Shown here piece by piece: positions 1-9,606 of a DNA stretch of 24,837 nucleotides (positions are counted from its first letter, which is position 1; each line of letters starts with the position of its first letter). The stretch is taken from NCBI GenBank assembly GCA_001179505.1, contig CDMY01000598.1:1-24837 (forward strand), in the 5' to 3' direction. The notes under the pieces were generated by a model. The model was not told the origin of the DNA. It saw only the letters and a list, made by a program, of their open reading frames with translations, and searched no databases. The position numbers were made by a program, and so were the translations under genes. This stretch comes from Vitrella brassicaformis. Taxonomy: Eukaryota > Sar > Vitrellaceae.

Positions 1-450
1 GCTTTCCGCCCTCTGAGCACCAGGAGGGCGGGACAGCCAGCTTTCCGGCTGGCAAGCTGACAGGGAGGCCTGGAAGGCCAGCTTTCCGGCTGGCAAGCTG
101 ACAGGGAGGTCGGGAAAGCCAGCTTTCCGGCTGGCAAGCTGACAGGTAGGTCGGGAAAGCCAGCTTTCCGGCTGGCAAGCTGACAGGGAGGTCGGGAAAG
201 CCAGCTTTCCGGCTGGCAAGCTGACAGGGAGGTCGGGAAAACCAGCTTTCCGGCTGGAAAGCTGGCAGGGAGGCGCGGAAGGCCAGCTTTCCGGGTGGTC
301 TGGCCAGCTTTCCGGCTGGACATCCAGCTTTCTGGCTGGAAAGCTGGCAGGGAGGCCTGGAAAGCTGGCTTTCCGGGTGGTCTGGCCAGCTTTCCGGGTG
401 GCTGGCTGGCTTTCCGCGGGCTTAGCTAGCCTTCTGTGGGCCTAGCTAGC
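1..450. repeat. 41-bp tandem repeat array with degenerate tail
   Basis: Units of exactly 41 bp begin at 37, 78, 119, 160, 201 and 242, each opening with CCAGCTTTCCGGCTGG and differing by only a few bases. From about 283 to 450 the array decays into irregular copies of the same core, GGAAAGCTGG / CCAGCTTTCC. The core is itself an inverted repeat (CCAGC...GCTGG), so each unit could fold back. No reading frame explains it. It lies beyond the 3' end of the cyclase gene. It may be a minisatellite or the edge of a longer array lying outside the window. Confidence 0.93.
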
Positions 451-857
451 TTTCCCCGCCTCCAGAAACGCGTGAGCGTTAGAGACTCTCGTCCGCAGAC
501 TCCCGTTTGCGTGAAATGAGTATTTCAAATTGGAACAGGTTCTTCTTACAGCGGCTCTCCTGAACGAAATGGGGCATGCCATTATATATCTTTACAATAA
601 ACGGTCGCCACTCTGCCGAATCTGCGGTTTCTAAGCGCTAGGATGGCCACCAGCGCCTCGAAGCAACAAATGCGCCAAACCAACAACCGTACACGCAGAC
701 GAGCCAGGACATCCAGCATGCTGACTGACACCCCTCGTCCCAACAACAGATAAAGATGGCGCACACGGGCAGAGACGCCCATGTGCAGCATGCACCATGA
801 GTGTATAAACAGACAAACGGCAGCCACAACACAGCGATCACGTGATGGCCTGTGAGA
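451..857. other. non-coding flank downstream of the cyclase gene
   Basis: This stretch lies between the minisatellite and the cyclase stop codon. It holds no open frame with convincing codon use. An AATAAA occurs near 596 on the plus strand, which is the wrong strand for the cyclase transcript. I see no RNA gene here. Confidence 0.5.
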
Positions 858-2538
858 TCATTCCCGCTCCGCTCCCCAACCAATGCCCTCACACTCGAGC
901 AGCACCGCCCCCTCCACCCGGCCAACGCCGTCCACAGTGGGGCTCTCTGTGATCTTGAACTTGGCGTCGGTGAGCGTCTCGGCGACCCACATGGCCGTCC
1001 GCGTGTGGAGGGTCAGCGGGCCACACAGAATGCGGGACGTGCCGAGGGCCAGCGACATCGGCATGATCAGCTGGTCCTGCACACACAATGGATACGTGGC
1101 CTTTATCTTTTTACCGCTTGTGTGCCGTTCCGCTTCTTACCTGTGTGTGTTCGTCGACGCATCCATTCTGGCTGAGTTGGTCGATCAGTGAAGCGGCGAC
1201 CTGACGGGCAGTCTCACTGCACACACACACATAGATACACACACATGTGTACCTAGATCACGGTACGCGGCCCATGCATCCCTCAGCTCATCTCACCTGG
1301 GTTGCACGTCCTTCTTTCCCTCTGCATTAGCGAAGTATCTGCAGCCCTCGGTGGTCTCGGCACACACCCACAGCCCGCTGGCGCTGCCCACGGCCACCTG
1401 AGGGTCCAGGTGCACAGTCTCGATGCTCATGTCAACCCGCCGCACAGCCGGGTCGCCCTTCTTTAGCGCCTGGACGAGGGACGCCTTCATGTGGTCGGCG
1501 TTGCTGGGGTTCACCGCCCCCGATGTGTAGGCCAGGCCGCGAATCTGACTGAGGGTGCCTTTGCTGAGCAGAGTGATGGGCTGCAGAGGGCGGGTGGGAG
1601 GGGGGTGTAAGTTGACCGTCACGTGGCCGCCACCCTGATGATGGATTGACATTTGTCGGCTTGGCTGTGTGTGTGTGTTGTGGGTCCGTGTCGTTTTGCT
1701 CACTTTGGGGTAGAAGCCTCTCTTGTGTAGGGTGAGATCGAAGTCAGCACCGAATGAGCGGAGCAGAGGGCGCAACACAATGGTCAGGTAGTCTAGGGGA
1801 GGCGAGAACGACACCTGCACACGACCCACAACACAGACACGAACAAAGCAACAACACGCATCCACCCAGACCCACATGAAGAGTGTGTGTCTCTCTCTGT
1901 TCCACGCTCACGTCCGTGCCGCCCCTGAGGTCGAGCTGCACCTCGGCGCCCAAACACAGACACGGCCACATGACAGCCTGACGACCGACAGGTAGACACA
2001 CAGACAAGGAAGGAGCCAGGGGACGTAGGCAGGCAGACAGGCAAACAAAATGCGCACCGACCTGTATCATAAGAGTGATGCTGCCAGCCGTGCCGGGGTC
2101 AGCGGCATATTTCCCGGCGACGATGGTGTTCGGCCAGAATGTGACCTGGACCGAGCCCACCTGATCGCCCCCAAGCTTCCCATGTGAGATGCGCGACAAG
2201 AGCCTGATCAATCAATACACCCATCATGGCGGTGGATGTGTGGGTCAGTCAGTTTGTCGTGTGTGTGTCGTCTGTCCTGCCCCACGTGCCATGTCACGTG
2301 CCTGATGGACTCAAGGTGCTGATTCGCCAGCCCCGGTTTGGACCTGCCGGCACGGATGTTGAATCTGACATGACGCACACAAGCAAAGCATCCATATACG
2401 GTCATCGTCTGCTTGCATGGCATTTATTGATCCATACACTCTCAGCGGTTTGTTCAGCAGCGCCGCATAAGCGAAGGCGTTGCGCAAGATCTGACCACCG
2501 CCCTCTAGTGTGCTGCCGTCTATCGTCAGCACACTCAT
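858..2538 (-). CDS. RTCA: RNA 3'-terminal phosphate cyclase, 8 exons
   Basis: The enzyme converts an RNA 3'-phosphate to a 2',3'-cyclic phosphate through a covalent enzyme-AMP intermediate and acts in RNA repair and processing. The exons are 2538-2438, 2364-2302, 2203-2062, 1977-1912, 1814-1704, 1634-1297, 1216-1141 and 1076-858. They join in phase to 371 aa, close to the 366 aa I recall for human RTCA. Visible family motifs are DGSTLEGGGQILR near the N-terminus, IRAGRSKPGL, LDLRGGTD, GFYPKGGGHV and DQLIMPMSLALGTSR. LHTRTA is near residue 323, and by family alignment its His is the likely AMP acceptor (E. coli His309). ATG 2538 is the first in-frame ATG. Intron 2 appears to use a GC donor. 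The gene is head-to-head with eL6. The identification is firm. Confidence 0.95.
2204..2301 (-). other. GC-AG intron in the cyclase gene
   Basis: Exon 2 must end ...ATCAG with the intron starting GCACGT, because only this choice keeps the frame into exon 3 (ag|G CTC TTG). It also keeps the same residue spacing as human RTCA between the HL of the QHL motif and the following G-x-L-x-G block. The GT three bases further on would shift the frame. CAG|GCACGT fits the known GC-AG donor consensus. Confidence 0.75.
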
Positions 2539-2804
2539 ACGCACGGGCGACAACGGCCTGCAATGCACCAGAGCACGCAGATCAGATCAATCACGGGACA
2601 AACAGCTTGTCGTGTACCTTCGAGCCAGGCGATGCACGGTGTTGACTGATGGATAGCTATAGGCGTGAATCCCAGTAGTGAGCAGGCTCCAGAGAAGCAG
2701 AACGCTCAACTTTGGCATCCATCTCCTGCGAGCTTAGCTCCCAGGTCAATAAGCTCGCACCAGGTCTGGGCGTCACAACGAACACCAACAAGACCACCAC
2801 CGCA
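2539..2804. promoter_or_regulatory. shared upstream region of the cyclase and eL6 genes
   Basis: These 266 bp separate two divergently oriented start codons, so both promoters and both 5' UTRs must lie here or in unseen upstream exons. The frame of eL6 is open leftward to about 2712 but contains no ATG before 2805. I see no clear TATA box. Confidence 0.5.
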
Positions 2805-3365
2805 ATGGCGAAGGCGGGGGCGACAAAGCGAGCAGACAACATCAAGCTGAAAGCCAAGAGGGCGGTGGTGAACCCTCGCAAGCTGACGGCGAGGCCTCCC
2901 AAGCTGCGCAGCTCCATCACCCCCGGCACCATCCTGATCCTGCTGGCGGGCAAGGCGCGCGGCCACCGCTGCGTCTTCCTGAAGCACCTGCCGTCCGGCC
3001 TGCTGATGGTGACTGGCCCTTACTCGGTGAACGGCATCCCGCTGCGGCGCGTCAACCAGCGGTACGTCATCGCCACGAGCACCAAGGTGGACATCGGCAA
3101 GGTGGACGTCAACAAGTTCGACGACACCTACTTCGCCAAACCCAAGGGCAAGCGCGGAGGGGGGTCCAAGAGTGAGGGCGGCATCTTTGCCGAGGAGAAG
3201 GGCGAGGCCAAGGTGGAGATCAGCGACGAGAAGAAGGCCGACCAGATGAAGGTCGATGGCGCCGTCCTGGGCGCGCTGGCCAAGGCGGACGCCGTCCTCA
3301 AGTCGTACCTCAAGACGAGATTCTCCCTCACCAACAACATGAAGCCCCACGAACTCAAGTTCTGA
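2805..3365 (+). CDS. RPL6: 60S ribosomal protein L6 (eL6)
   Basis: Structural protein of the cytosolic large ribosomal subunit. The 186-aa product has a lysine-rich N-terminus. The eL6 KOW-like core follows, with TPGTILILLAGKARGHR, VFLKHLPSGLLMVTGPYSVN, GIPLRRVNQRYVIATSTKVD and FDDTYFAKPKGK. The family's C-terminal helical region ends in HELKF. The frame opens further left, but the first ATG in it is at 2805, in a good context (GCAATGGCG). I therefore take it as the start, giving a short N-terminus compared with animal eL6 but one like protist versions. No intron is needed within the coding region. Third positions are strongly C/G, as expected for a highly expressed gene. Confidence 0.95.
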   Translation: MAKAGATKRADNIKLKAKRAVVNPRKLTARPPKLRSSITPGTILILLAGKARGHRCVFLKHLPSGLLMVTGPYSVNGIPLRRVNQRYVIATSTKVDIGKVDVNKFDDTYFAKPKGKRGGGSKSEGGIFAEEKGEAKVEISDEKKADQMKVDGAVLGALAKADAVLKSYLKTRFSLTNNMKPHELKF

Positions 3366-3903
3366 TCGGTGGGGGTGTGGTGTGGCGGATGGGAGTGGGT
3401 GTGTGGTGTGTGGTTTCCGTGGCTGCGTGCTGCCTGCCTGCTTGCCTCGAGCGAACAGGACACTTCATTCGTCGAGTGACTCATACATGGACATGATGCG
3501 CGTTTGCGTCAATGAGGGGTGAACAGATCTGATTATAAAGGGTGATGGTGCTTCCCTGCCTCCCTGACGTGTCCTTGTGTGTCCCCTCACACCCACGAGA
3601 GAATGTAATGTAGGAAACACCTGTCGATGGACGGACGGATGGGTGGGGCACATCATCACGCACGAAGTTCCGCGTCACATCACGCAACCATACCTCATTC
3701 ACACATGCCAGACAAAAGGAGCAGCTAGAACAGCTCGACCTACCTACCTGCCTCAGAAACGGCCAGCCACGCACGCACAATATACCGACATCACAGAGAA
3801 TGAATGCCCCAGCAAACAAAAACCGTCATGTAGGCAGGCGTCATGCAGGTTAGGTCACACACAAAAGCGCTTGCATGACAGCCACAGAATCAGACAGTTA
3901 TGC

Positions 3904-3933
3904 ACCACACCACACCACACCATACCACACCAC
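3904..3933. repeat. (CCACA)n microsatellite
   Basis: Imperfect tandem copies of CCACA/CCATA in the convergent spacer. Confidence 0.85.
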
Positions 3934-4109
3934 GTGCGAGAGAGGGCATCGGTCGCTGCGCACTGCACGCAACCAAAATGTGCACGGCAGCATCGCATCA
4001 GCATCAACACCAGCAGCGGAGTCTCAAAAAAGGCCTCCACTGGACGGACGAAAAACGAAGAGGCGTATACACACGTACGATGGATGCATGGCATGAAGGG
4101 TACGATAAT

Positions 4110-4127
4110 ACACACACACACACACAC
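4110..4127. repeat. (CA)n microsatellite
   Basis: A run of nine CA dinucleotides in the spacer between eL6 and the channel gene. Confidence 0.9.
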
Positions 4128-4566
4128 GAGGAATGCGATAGATAGATGAATGGATGGGATGGCTGGATGCAATCGATCACTGAATGCCTGCACTGCATGC
4201 CCTCCGCCAGCTGCCATTTGGAACAGAGGCAGAGCTTTCACCAACATGTATCTAAACCTTCCACCGACATGTATGTAAAACGGAGGAACGAATGGTAACC
4301 AAAGTACCATCTCCCTCGCTGCCTCCCTGCCTACCTCCCTGCCTGTCTGTCTGTTGGCGGACATGGCGAGTCCGCCCGTCACTTCCTGCCCGCCTGCCTG
4401 CATTCCTGCATTCCTGCCTCCTGCGATACGCAAAACAGTCAATGGTCGGCCAATCGACAAGCCCTATCTGATGCAGCCGTGCGATCACACGTGCAACAAA
4501 CACCATGAATGCACCAAACACCATCAATTATGTAAGGAGTGCACTGCATATTCACCCGTCAGTGTG

Positions 4567-7500
4567 TCATGAGGACTGCCTTGCAGGCGCCGTGGCGTGT
4601 GTGGCGTGTGTGGCGTGTGTGTGGGTGGACCTGTCCGCCTCTGACGGCTCCCGCGATGCCGCCATAAACGCCCCGCCCAACCCTCGACGGAAGACCATCT
4701 GCGGGCTGGAAGAGATGTTGCTGCGCACATCAGCCGCAGTGGCCCTCTCCCTCTCCCTCTCCCTGTTCCACAGATGCACTGACGGGTTGAGCGAGTTGGC
4801 CCGCTCCCGCTCAGAGAATGACGACATCGGGATGTCCCCGCCAAGATACCCGCCCCTAAACGGCGCTGCGTAAAGCTCCCGAATGGTGCTGCTCTGCCGC
4901 TGGATCTGCTGACGGGGCCGAGGGGGGCCGGTCGATGTGGCGGCCGAGTGCTGCGGGGATGCCTCTGGGTCGACTGCACCGCGCCTCGACGGCGACCCAC
5001 GTGAGCCTCTGGAAAAGGTGGGCGAGGGCGGCTGCAGCGAGTTGCTGGTGGTTGTGGTCCCGGGTGGGCCCCTGCGCCTGTGTGGGGGGACGGGTGGACG
5101 GCCGTTGGTTGCCTGCGATGGGTGCAGGTCTGGTGTGCGGGGTCGCATGTCTTCTGGCGATGAGTCGACGAGTGTGGTGCTGGACGGGGGGAGGGCAGGG
5201 AGGTTCTGCAGCCGACGAGACAGCAGAGAGCTGTCGGTCACATCCACACTACTGCAGGAGAGAGAAAGACAGAGAGGGACAGGGCAAGCAAGGCACAAAC
5301 AGCCAAGAGGGTGTTGTCATGTCATGAGCGACATGATTGTTTGTCTCTGTCTGTCTGTAAGGTGCGTTGCGTTGTTCGTCTGCGCACCTTCTGGCCCTCC
5401 TGAAGAGCAGGCCGCCCCCGCCCCCTCCCTCAGTCCCTCCTGCCCCCTCGTATGCCGCCGTGATGCCCGACTGCACCGCCGCCTCCACAGCCTTGTTGAT
5501 CCTCTCCTCTCGCCCATCAGACGCTTCCCCACCACCACCACCACCACCACCCCCATCTCCGCCCTGCTTGCCGTTGTCGGATGCCTCGTCGCCGTCGTTG
5601 GTCTCCTCGTCGTCCCTTTGGCTGCGCTGGGAGTCGCTCATGGATGCGTGGGGGATGTTGAGGTGCTTCTGAACGGAGAGAAGGGCCTCTGAGAGGTGGC
5701 CGAGGAGCCGCTGCTGGTCGAACTGGAGCATCAGCAGGTGCTTCGAGAGGGCGGGGCCCTTGACGCGGTTCACGCCCTCGACGAAATCCTCGACACGCAG
5801 CTCCTGCACACGTGGGTGATTCATGCATCCATCCATCCATCCATGTGTGTGTGTGTGGTGTGTGTGTGTGTTGCGACTGACCGACCTCGATGTTGTTGGC
5901 GTGCATGATTCTGACGAGGTCCAGTGCGTCGAGCCACGAGATCTGCGCGCGCTTGAGGTCGTCGAGGAACTGCCGTGTCGAGAGGGCCTCGAGCAGCTCC
6001 TCTTTGCTTAGCCAGTGGTTGTTGTCGTGGTCGGCGGCGTGGAAGGCCTCTCTGAGGATGCGCTTGCCCTCGAGCAGCCGCCGCTCCTGCAGCTCCACCT
6101 CGCTCTCCTCCTCGTTGTGCCTGCTCGTGTCATTGACGGCCTCGACGATCACACCGGTCACCAAGTTCAGCAGCGTCACCTGCACACACATGGACGGACG
6201 GATGGGATGTAAAGGTGGATGGATGGATGGGCGTGAAGGCAAGCATACGTTGGTGAAGAGAATGTAGGCGACAAAGAAAATGGCGCTTGCAGGAGCGAAA
6301 TCCATGGTGTGTCTGGCGATCTCGTTCCAGCCCTCCATGGTCATGAGCTGGAACAGGGTGAAGGCCGACCGCAGGATGCTCCCCCACCACTCGTCCATCA
6401 GCTCGTCGCTGCTGTGGATCTGACCGAACAGGCGCGTTGTAAAGGTCGCGCAGATGTCTGCACCGCCACACCACCACCACACACCGCACAAACAGAGAGG
6501 AATCATGGGTGTGGTTTGAGGGGAGGCAGCCTGGGTAATGGATGGCCTGGTGTGTGTTGTGCTGACATTGCGTCATGAGTAGGAAGACGCTGATCCAGAA
6601 GAGCGACCGGAGCGACTTGCCTAACCCCTGCACCAGCAGCCACAGCTCCTTGTACGACCGCAGAATCCGCAGCATACGCAACAACCGCACGAGCCTCAAC
6701 GTCTGCCACACCACACCACACCAAAGCACGCATTCATCCAAGCTCTCTTCTCTCCCGCTCTCCCCACCCCACCGACCCACCCGAAGAGCGAGGAGTGTGT
6801 CCAGTTTGCTCTTGGAGTTCTTTCCATGGTTGCCAAGGAGACTCTCGAAGTAGTCGAGATTGGGGGTGGAGGCGTCAGCGAGGGATGCGCGCGTCTTCTC
6901 CACTGCCACTAGGGTCGCCACGGCGTTCTCCACGATGGACAGCACCACCAGAATGAAGTCCATCGTGTTGAAGAAATCCTGAATAAACCGATGAACAAAC
7001 ACAATGGATGGATGGATGGATGTGGTCTGGGTGTGGCTGACTCTGAAGTATTTGAGTCCCTCGGCTTGTAGGTGCAGGATTTGCTCGATGGTGAAAAGCA
7101 CCACGAACAGCAGCTCGATCGACAGGAATATCGACGCAGTCTGGTCCACACACACACACATATCTCACAAGCTGTGCATCAAATGCATCTGATCAGCCCG
7201 CCCCGCCGACGTACCTGCCAGTTGTCGGCATTCTGATTGAGCTCGATCTCGAGGCCGATGAACACCGCATTGAAGACGATGAGCCACGTAAACAGATTCT
7301 GGGCGCGGGGGGACTGGATCCAACGAACCTGTGATCAGATCAACACACATGTGACATCACAAGTTGCCCCTGCCACTGTTGCCCCTCTCTGTGCTGACCC
7401 TCTTGAGTCGCTTGAAGTTGTCCTGCGAGGCCGCAAACTCGCCGGTCAGGACGTTGTCGCGCGTGATGGCCTGAAGATCAAACTCGTCCATGCGGACCTC

Positions 7501-8094
7501 CACCTGCAGACACACGTACACGACATGAGGGATGAAAGACGAAGCACCACCAACCTTGCCCTGCCCCTGCCCCTCCTATCCTATGTGAATGTGTGTGTGT
7601 GTGGTGTTGGTCACCTTACTTACCTTTCCGCAGCACCAGAGGCAGCTGAGTGCCTTGCGCATCTTGGCCCAGCCCGACTTGTCCTGGCGCCTCCGGTCCA
7701 GCCGGGCCTGGAAGGCGTTCTCAAACAGCGACGTGTGGCCCGTCCGCAGCTTGGACGAGTTGAACGACAAGCTACGCTTCCGCTGCTTGCCGTCACTGCA
7801 GCTGTCCTTGCTGCCCCGCCGCCCCTCATCCTTGCCCTTGCCGGTGCCAGTGGCCTCTCCCTCGTTGTCAGATGGGATGTACTCGTCGGCCCGTTCGACA
7901 GACGAGGATGAGCCCGGTGAGTCGCCATCGTATGGGCAGCACTCATGGCCGCCTGTGGCAGTGGTGTGTGTGGCGTAGGTGGGGAGGGAGAGGGCGGACT
8001 TCTTGCCTTTGTCGGTGTGGCTGTTCAGGAAGGCATCACGGCTGAAGGGCGGGCACGGCCAGCCGCGCAGTGGGAGGCACCGCTTGTCTTGCAT
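4567..8094 (-). CDS. single-domain voltage-gated cation (Ca2+-type) channel with EF-hand, 10 exons
   Basis: Predicted membrane ion channel. Exons are 8094-7624, 7503-7399, 7328-7215, 7140-7042, 6978-6781, 6702-6567, 6457-6249, 6179-5886, 5803-5388 and 5251-4567, all in phase, giving 908 aa. A soluble Ser-rich N-terminus (about 190 aa) is followed by one six-helix domain: S1 LFTWLIVFNAVFIGLEIEL, S2 in 231-263, S3 FNTMDFILVVLSIVE, S4 RTLRLVRLLRMLRILR with Arg at 329, 332, 335, 338, 341 and 344, S5, and a pore loop with TMEGW (Glu416), then S6. Glu-Gly-Trp is the filter style of Cav/Nav channels. An EF-hand loop DHDNNHWLSKEE lies at about 494-505, with a weaker EF-like unit after it. A Gly-rich and a Pro/Ser-rich tail follow. 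Only one domain is present, so a tetramer is expected, as in bacterial Nav and the EukCat channels of protists. ATG 8094 follows an in-frame TGA. Confidence 0.93.
5826..5870. repeat. (ATCC)n plus (TG)n microsatellite inside a channel intron
   Basis: ATCC tandem copies run directly into TG-rich sequence inside the intron between exons 8 and 9 of the channel gene. Confidence 0.8.
7004..7022. repeat. (ATGG)n microsatellite inside a channel intron
   Basis: Four to five tandem copies of ATGG in the intron between the S2 and S3 exons of the channel gene. Confidence 0.85.
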
Positions 8095-8492
8095 ATTGCA
8101 TCTATCGCTTCAGAAGTGTCGTGGTCTGCGTGGCATCCCAAAAAAGGCGGGACGGCCGAGAAGACATGGCTCAGCGGGCGGTGGATCTTCAGAATGCGGA
8201 GATCTCAATTGGCTTTTTGATACAGGCGGTGTGTCGGCAGGCCCACAGACGTTGTCCTCATGCAGCCAAGGACCTTCACGCTGGAGGTCTTCAACCGTGC
8301 GAGCTTCGGAGGAGGAGAAAGCGCCACTCTTTTTCCCCCAGAGGAGGGCATTTCTGGTGCTCCTGCGATGGCGGAGACGAAGCCTGTTGAAGCATCCGTT
8401 ATAGCATCAGTTTGATTCATTCATGCACCTTGAGGATGGACGGCGTCACCACTCGGGTCAGAGAAGAGAGGCTCCCTGGGCCAGTGATGTGA
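8095..8492. promoter_or_regulatory. divergent upstream region with a possible 51-codon leader exon
   Basis: This lies between the channel start (-) and the ATG at 8493 (+). At 8260-8415 there is a plus-strand ORF of 51 aa beginning MQPRTFTLEVFNRASFGGG. It has coding-like composition and a possible donor at 8409|8410 (phase 0) that could splice to the exon at 8589. It may therefore be the real first exon of the next gene rather than promoter DNA, or an upstream ORF. Confidence 0.45.
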
Positions 8493-9606
8493 ATGAAGCA
8501 GAAAGCGTCAAGCAAAGCTTATGATGTGATCCATGGCCGGCATGTTTGTGTGTGGCTTGGCTTTTGCCGTGCGAATTCTCCTCTGCAGACGATAGCGGTG
8601 ATGCGGGAGCTGCTGCTGCCCCGGGTAGAAGGCTATTGGATGAAGCAGGCTCAGGTATCAGCCAAACAATACACCAACCAACTCGTCCATTCCATGCAGT
8701 GCATCCAAAGCTCATCGGCTGCTTGCGTGTGTGTGTGTGTGGTGTGCAGGTCAACAGCTGCATCGATCAACTCCTGCAGATGGACACCGCAGCTTCGATG
8801 GCACCACTGGTGCGGCAGGCTGCCAAACACACCACACACCACAAAGCCCTCTGTGTGTCTGTCGAGTCTACTTTGCTTGGCGTTGCTCTCGTCGTGTTGA
8901 TTCATTCGTCAGATGGTGGATAAGGTGAGTCGTCAATTTGCTGCTGTGTCCGACCTGCTGGCCGAACTGGCAGAGACCATCAACTCGACCATCGCACTCA
9001 CAAGGCATCGCCGCGCACAGGTGAGTGGGGGAGTGACCACAGGCAGGCACAAACACAAGACCCACACTGATGTGCTGTGCACCTCTTATGTGCGTGTTGT
9101 GTGTATGTCCTTCTGTCTGTGTGTCGTCAGGCCACATCGTTGGACCTGACTGACATCCCTGCCGCGCCCATGAGGGTCCTCATCGCGCAGTCTGACCTCA
9201 CCACCGTCGCCCACCTCAAGTCGACAGCCCGACCCATCAGAAATGCCCTCCGGCCGATCATCCGCCGCTATCGGCTGCGGAAGGCGATCGAGCGGGCGGG
9301 GGTGGGCGGTGTGGTGCAGTTCGACCCTCAGCTGAGCCACGGGGATGTGATGAAGGCCATGTGGGTGGTGGAGGAGGGGGGCGAGGGCGGCTGGGGGGAG
9401 GTGGGCGGCACACTCACTCTCGCCGAGCATTTCGGCTATTGCCAGCTGCCGGTCACTGTGGGTGCTGTAGATCTGCAGACACACGCCACCAAGGCGGTAA
9501 ACACGACAGACAGAAAAGGAAACAATCGAGCAATGGGTGATGAGCCGCTGGATGTGCGTGTTGGCTGTAGGACTTCTTGGCACTGCCCAGAGTCTGTGCG
9601 CAGTGA
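8493..9606 (+). CDS. unrecognised helical protein (or 5' part of a larger gene)
   Basis: I do not recognise this protein. Proposed exons 8493-8525, 8589-8654, 8750-8809, 8913-9020, 9131-9466 and 9571-9606 join in phase to about 212 aa. Residues translated from 8589 to 9020 look like amphipathic helix (AVMRELLLPRVEGYWMKQ; FAAVSDLLAELAETINSTIA), followed by a basic stretch (IIRRYRLRKAIERAG) and a Gly/Glu-rich loop. The exon at 9131 has good codon use. The end of exon 5 is uncertain because GTs at 9452, 9458 and 9467 are all phase 0. Exon 3 may instead end at 8818 with a GC donor. The start may be 8260. The final exon runs into TGA 9604-9606, immediately followed by ATG of the next frame in the same phase, so this may be half of one gene. 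Confidence 0.55.

Larger units (their letters stand above)
3366..4566. other. convergent intergenic spacer, simple repeats
   Basis: This 1.2 kb lies between the 3' ends of eL6 and the channel gene. It contains short simple repeats: a (CCACA)n patch at 3904-3933, (CA)n at 4110-4127, GATA/GGAT-like patches near 4138-4165 and CCTGCCTG patches at 4321-4420. Several frames are open, but their products are repeat-derived (His/Thr or Cys/Val rich) and show no coding character. I see no RNA gene. Confidence 0.6.

Noticed and set aside
37-282. CRISPR array
   Set aside because: The whole 41-bp unit repeats without unique spacers, and the surroundings are clearly eukaryotic, so it is a minisatellite.
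2712-2804. N-terminal extension of eL6
   Set aside because: The frame is open but the first codon is TTG, with no ATG before 2805. The extension (Thr/Ser-rich) does not resemble eL6.
9604-9606. TGA as a selenocysteine codon
   Set aside because: I see no SECIS-like element that I could support by eye and no redox motif around it. The adjoining ATG and uncertain splicing are simpler explanations.
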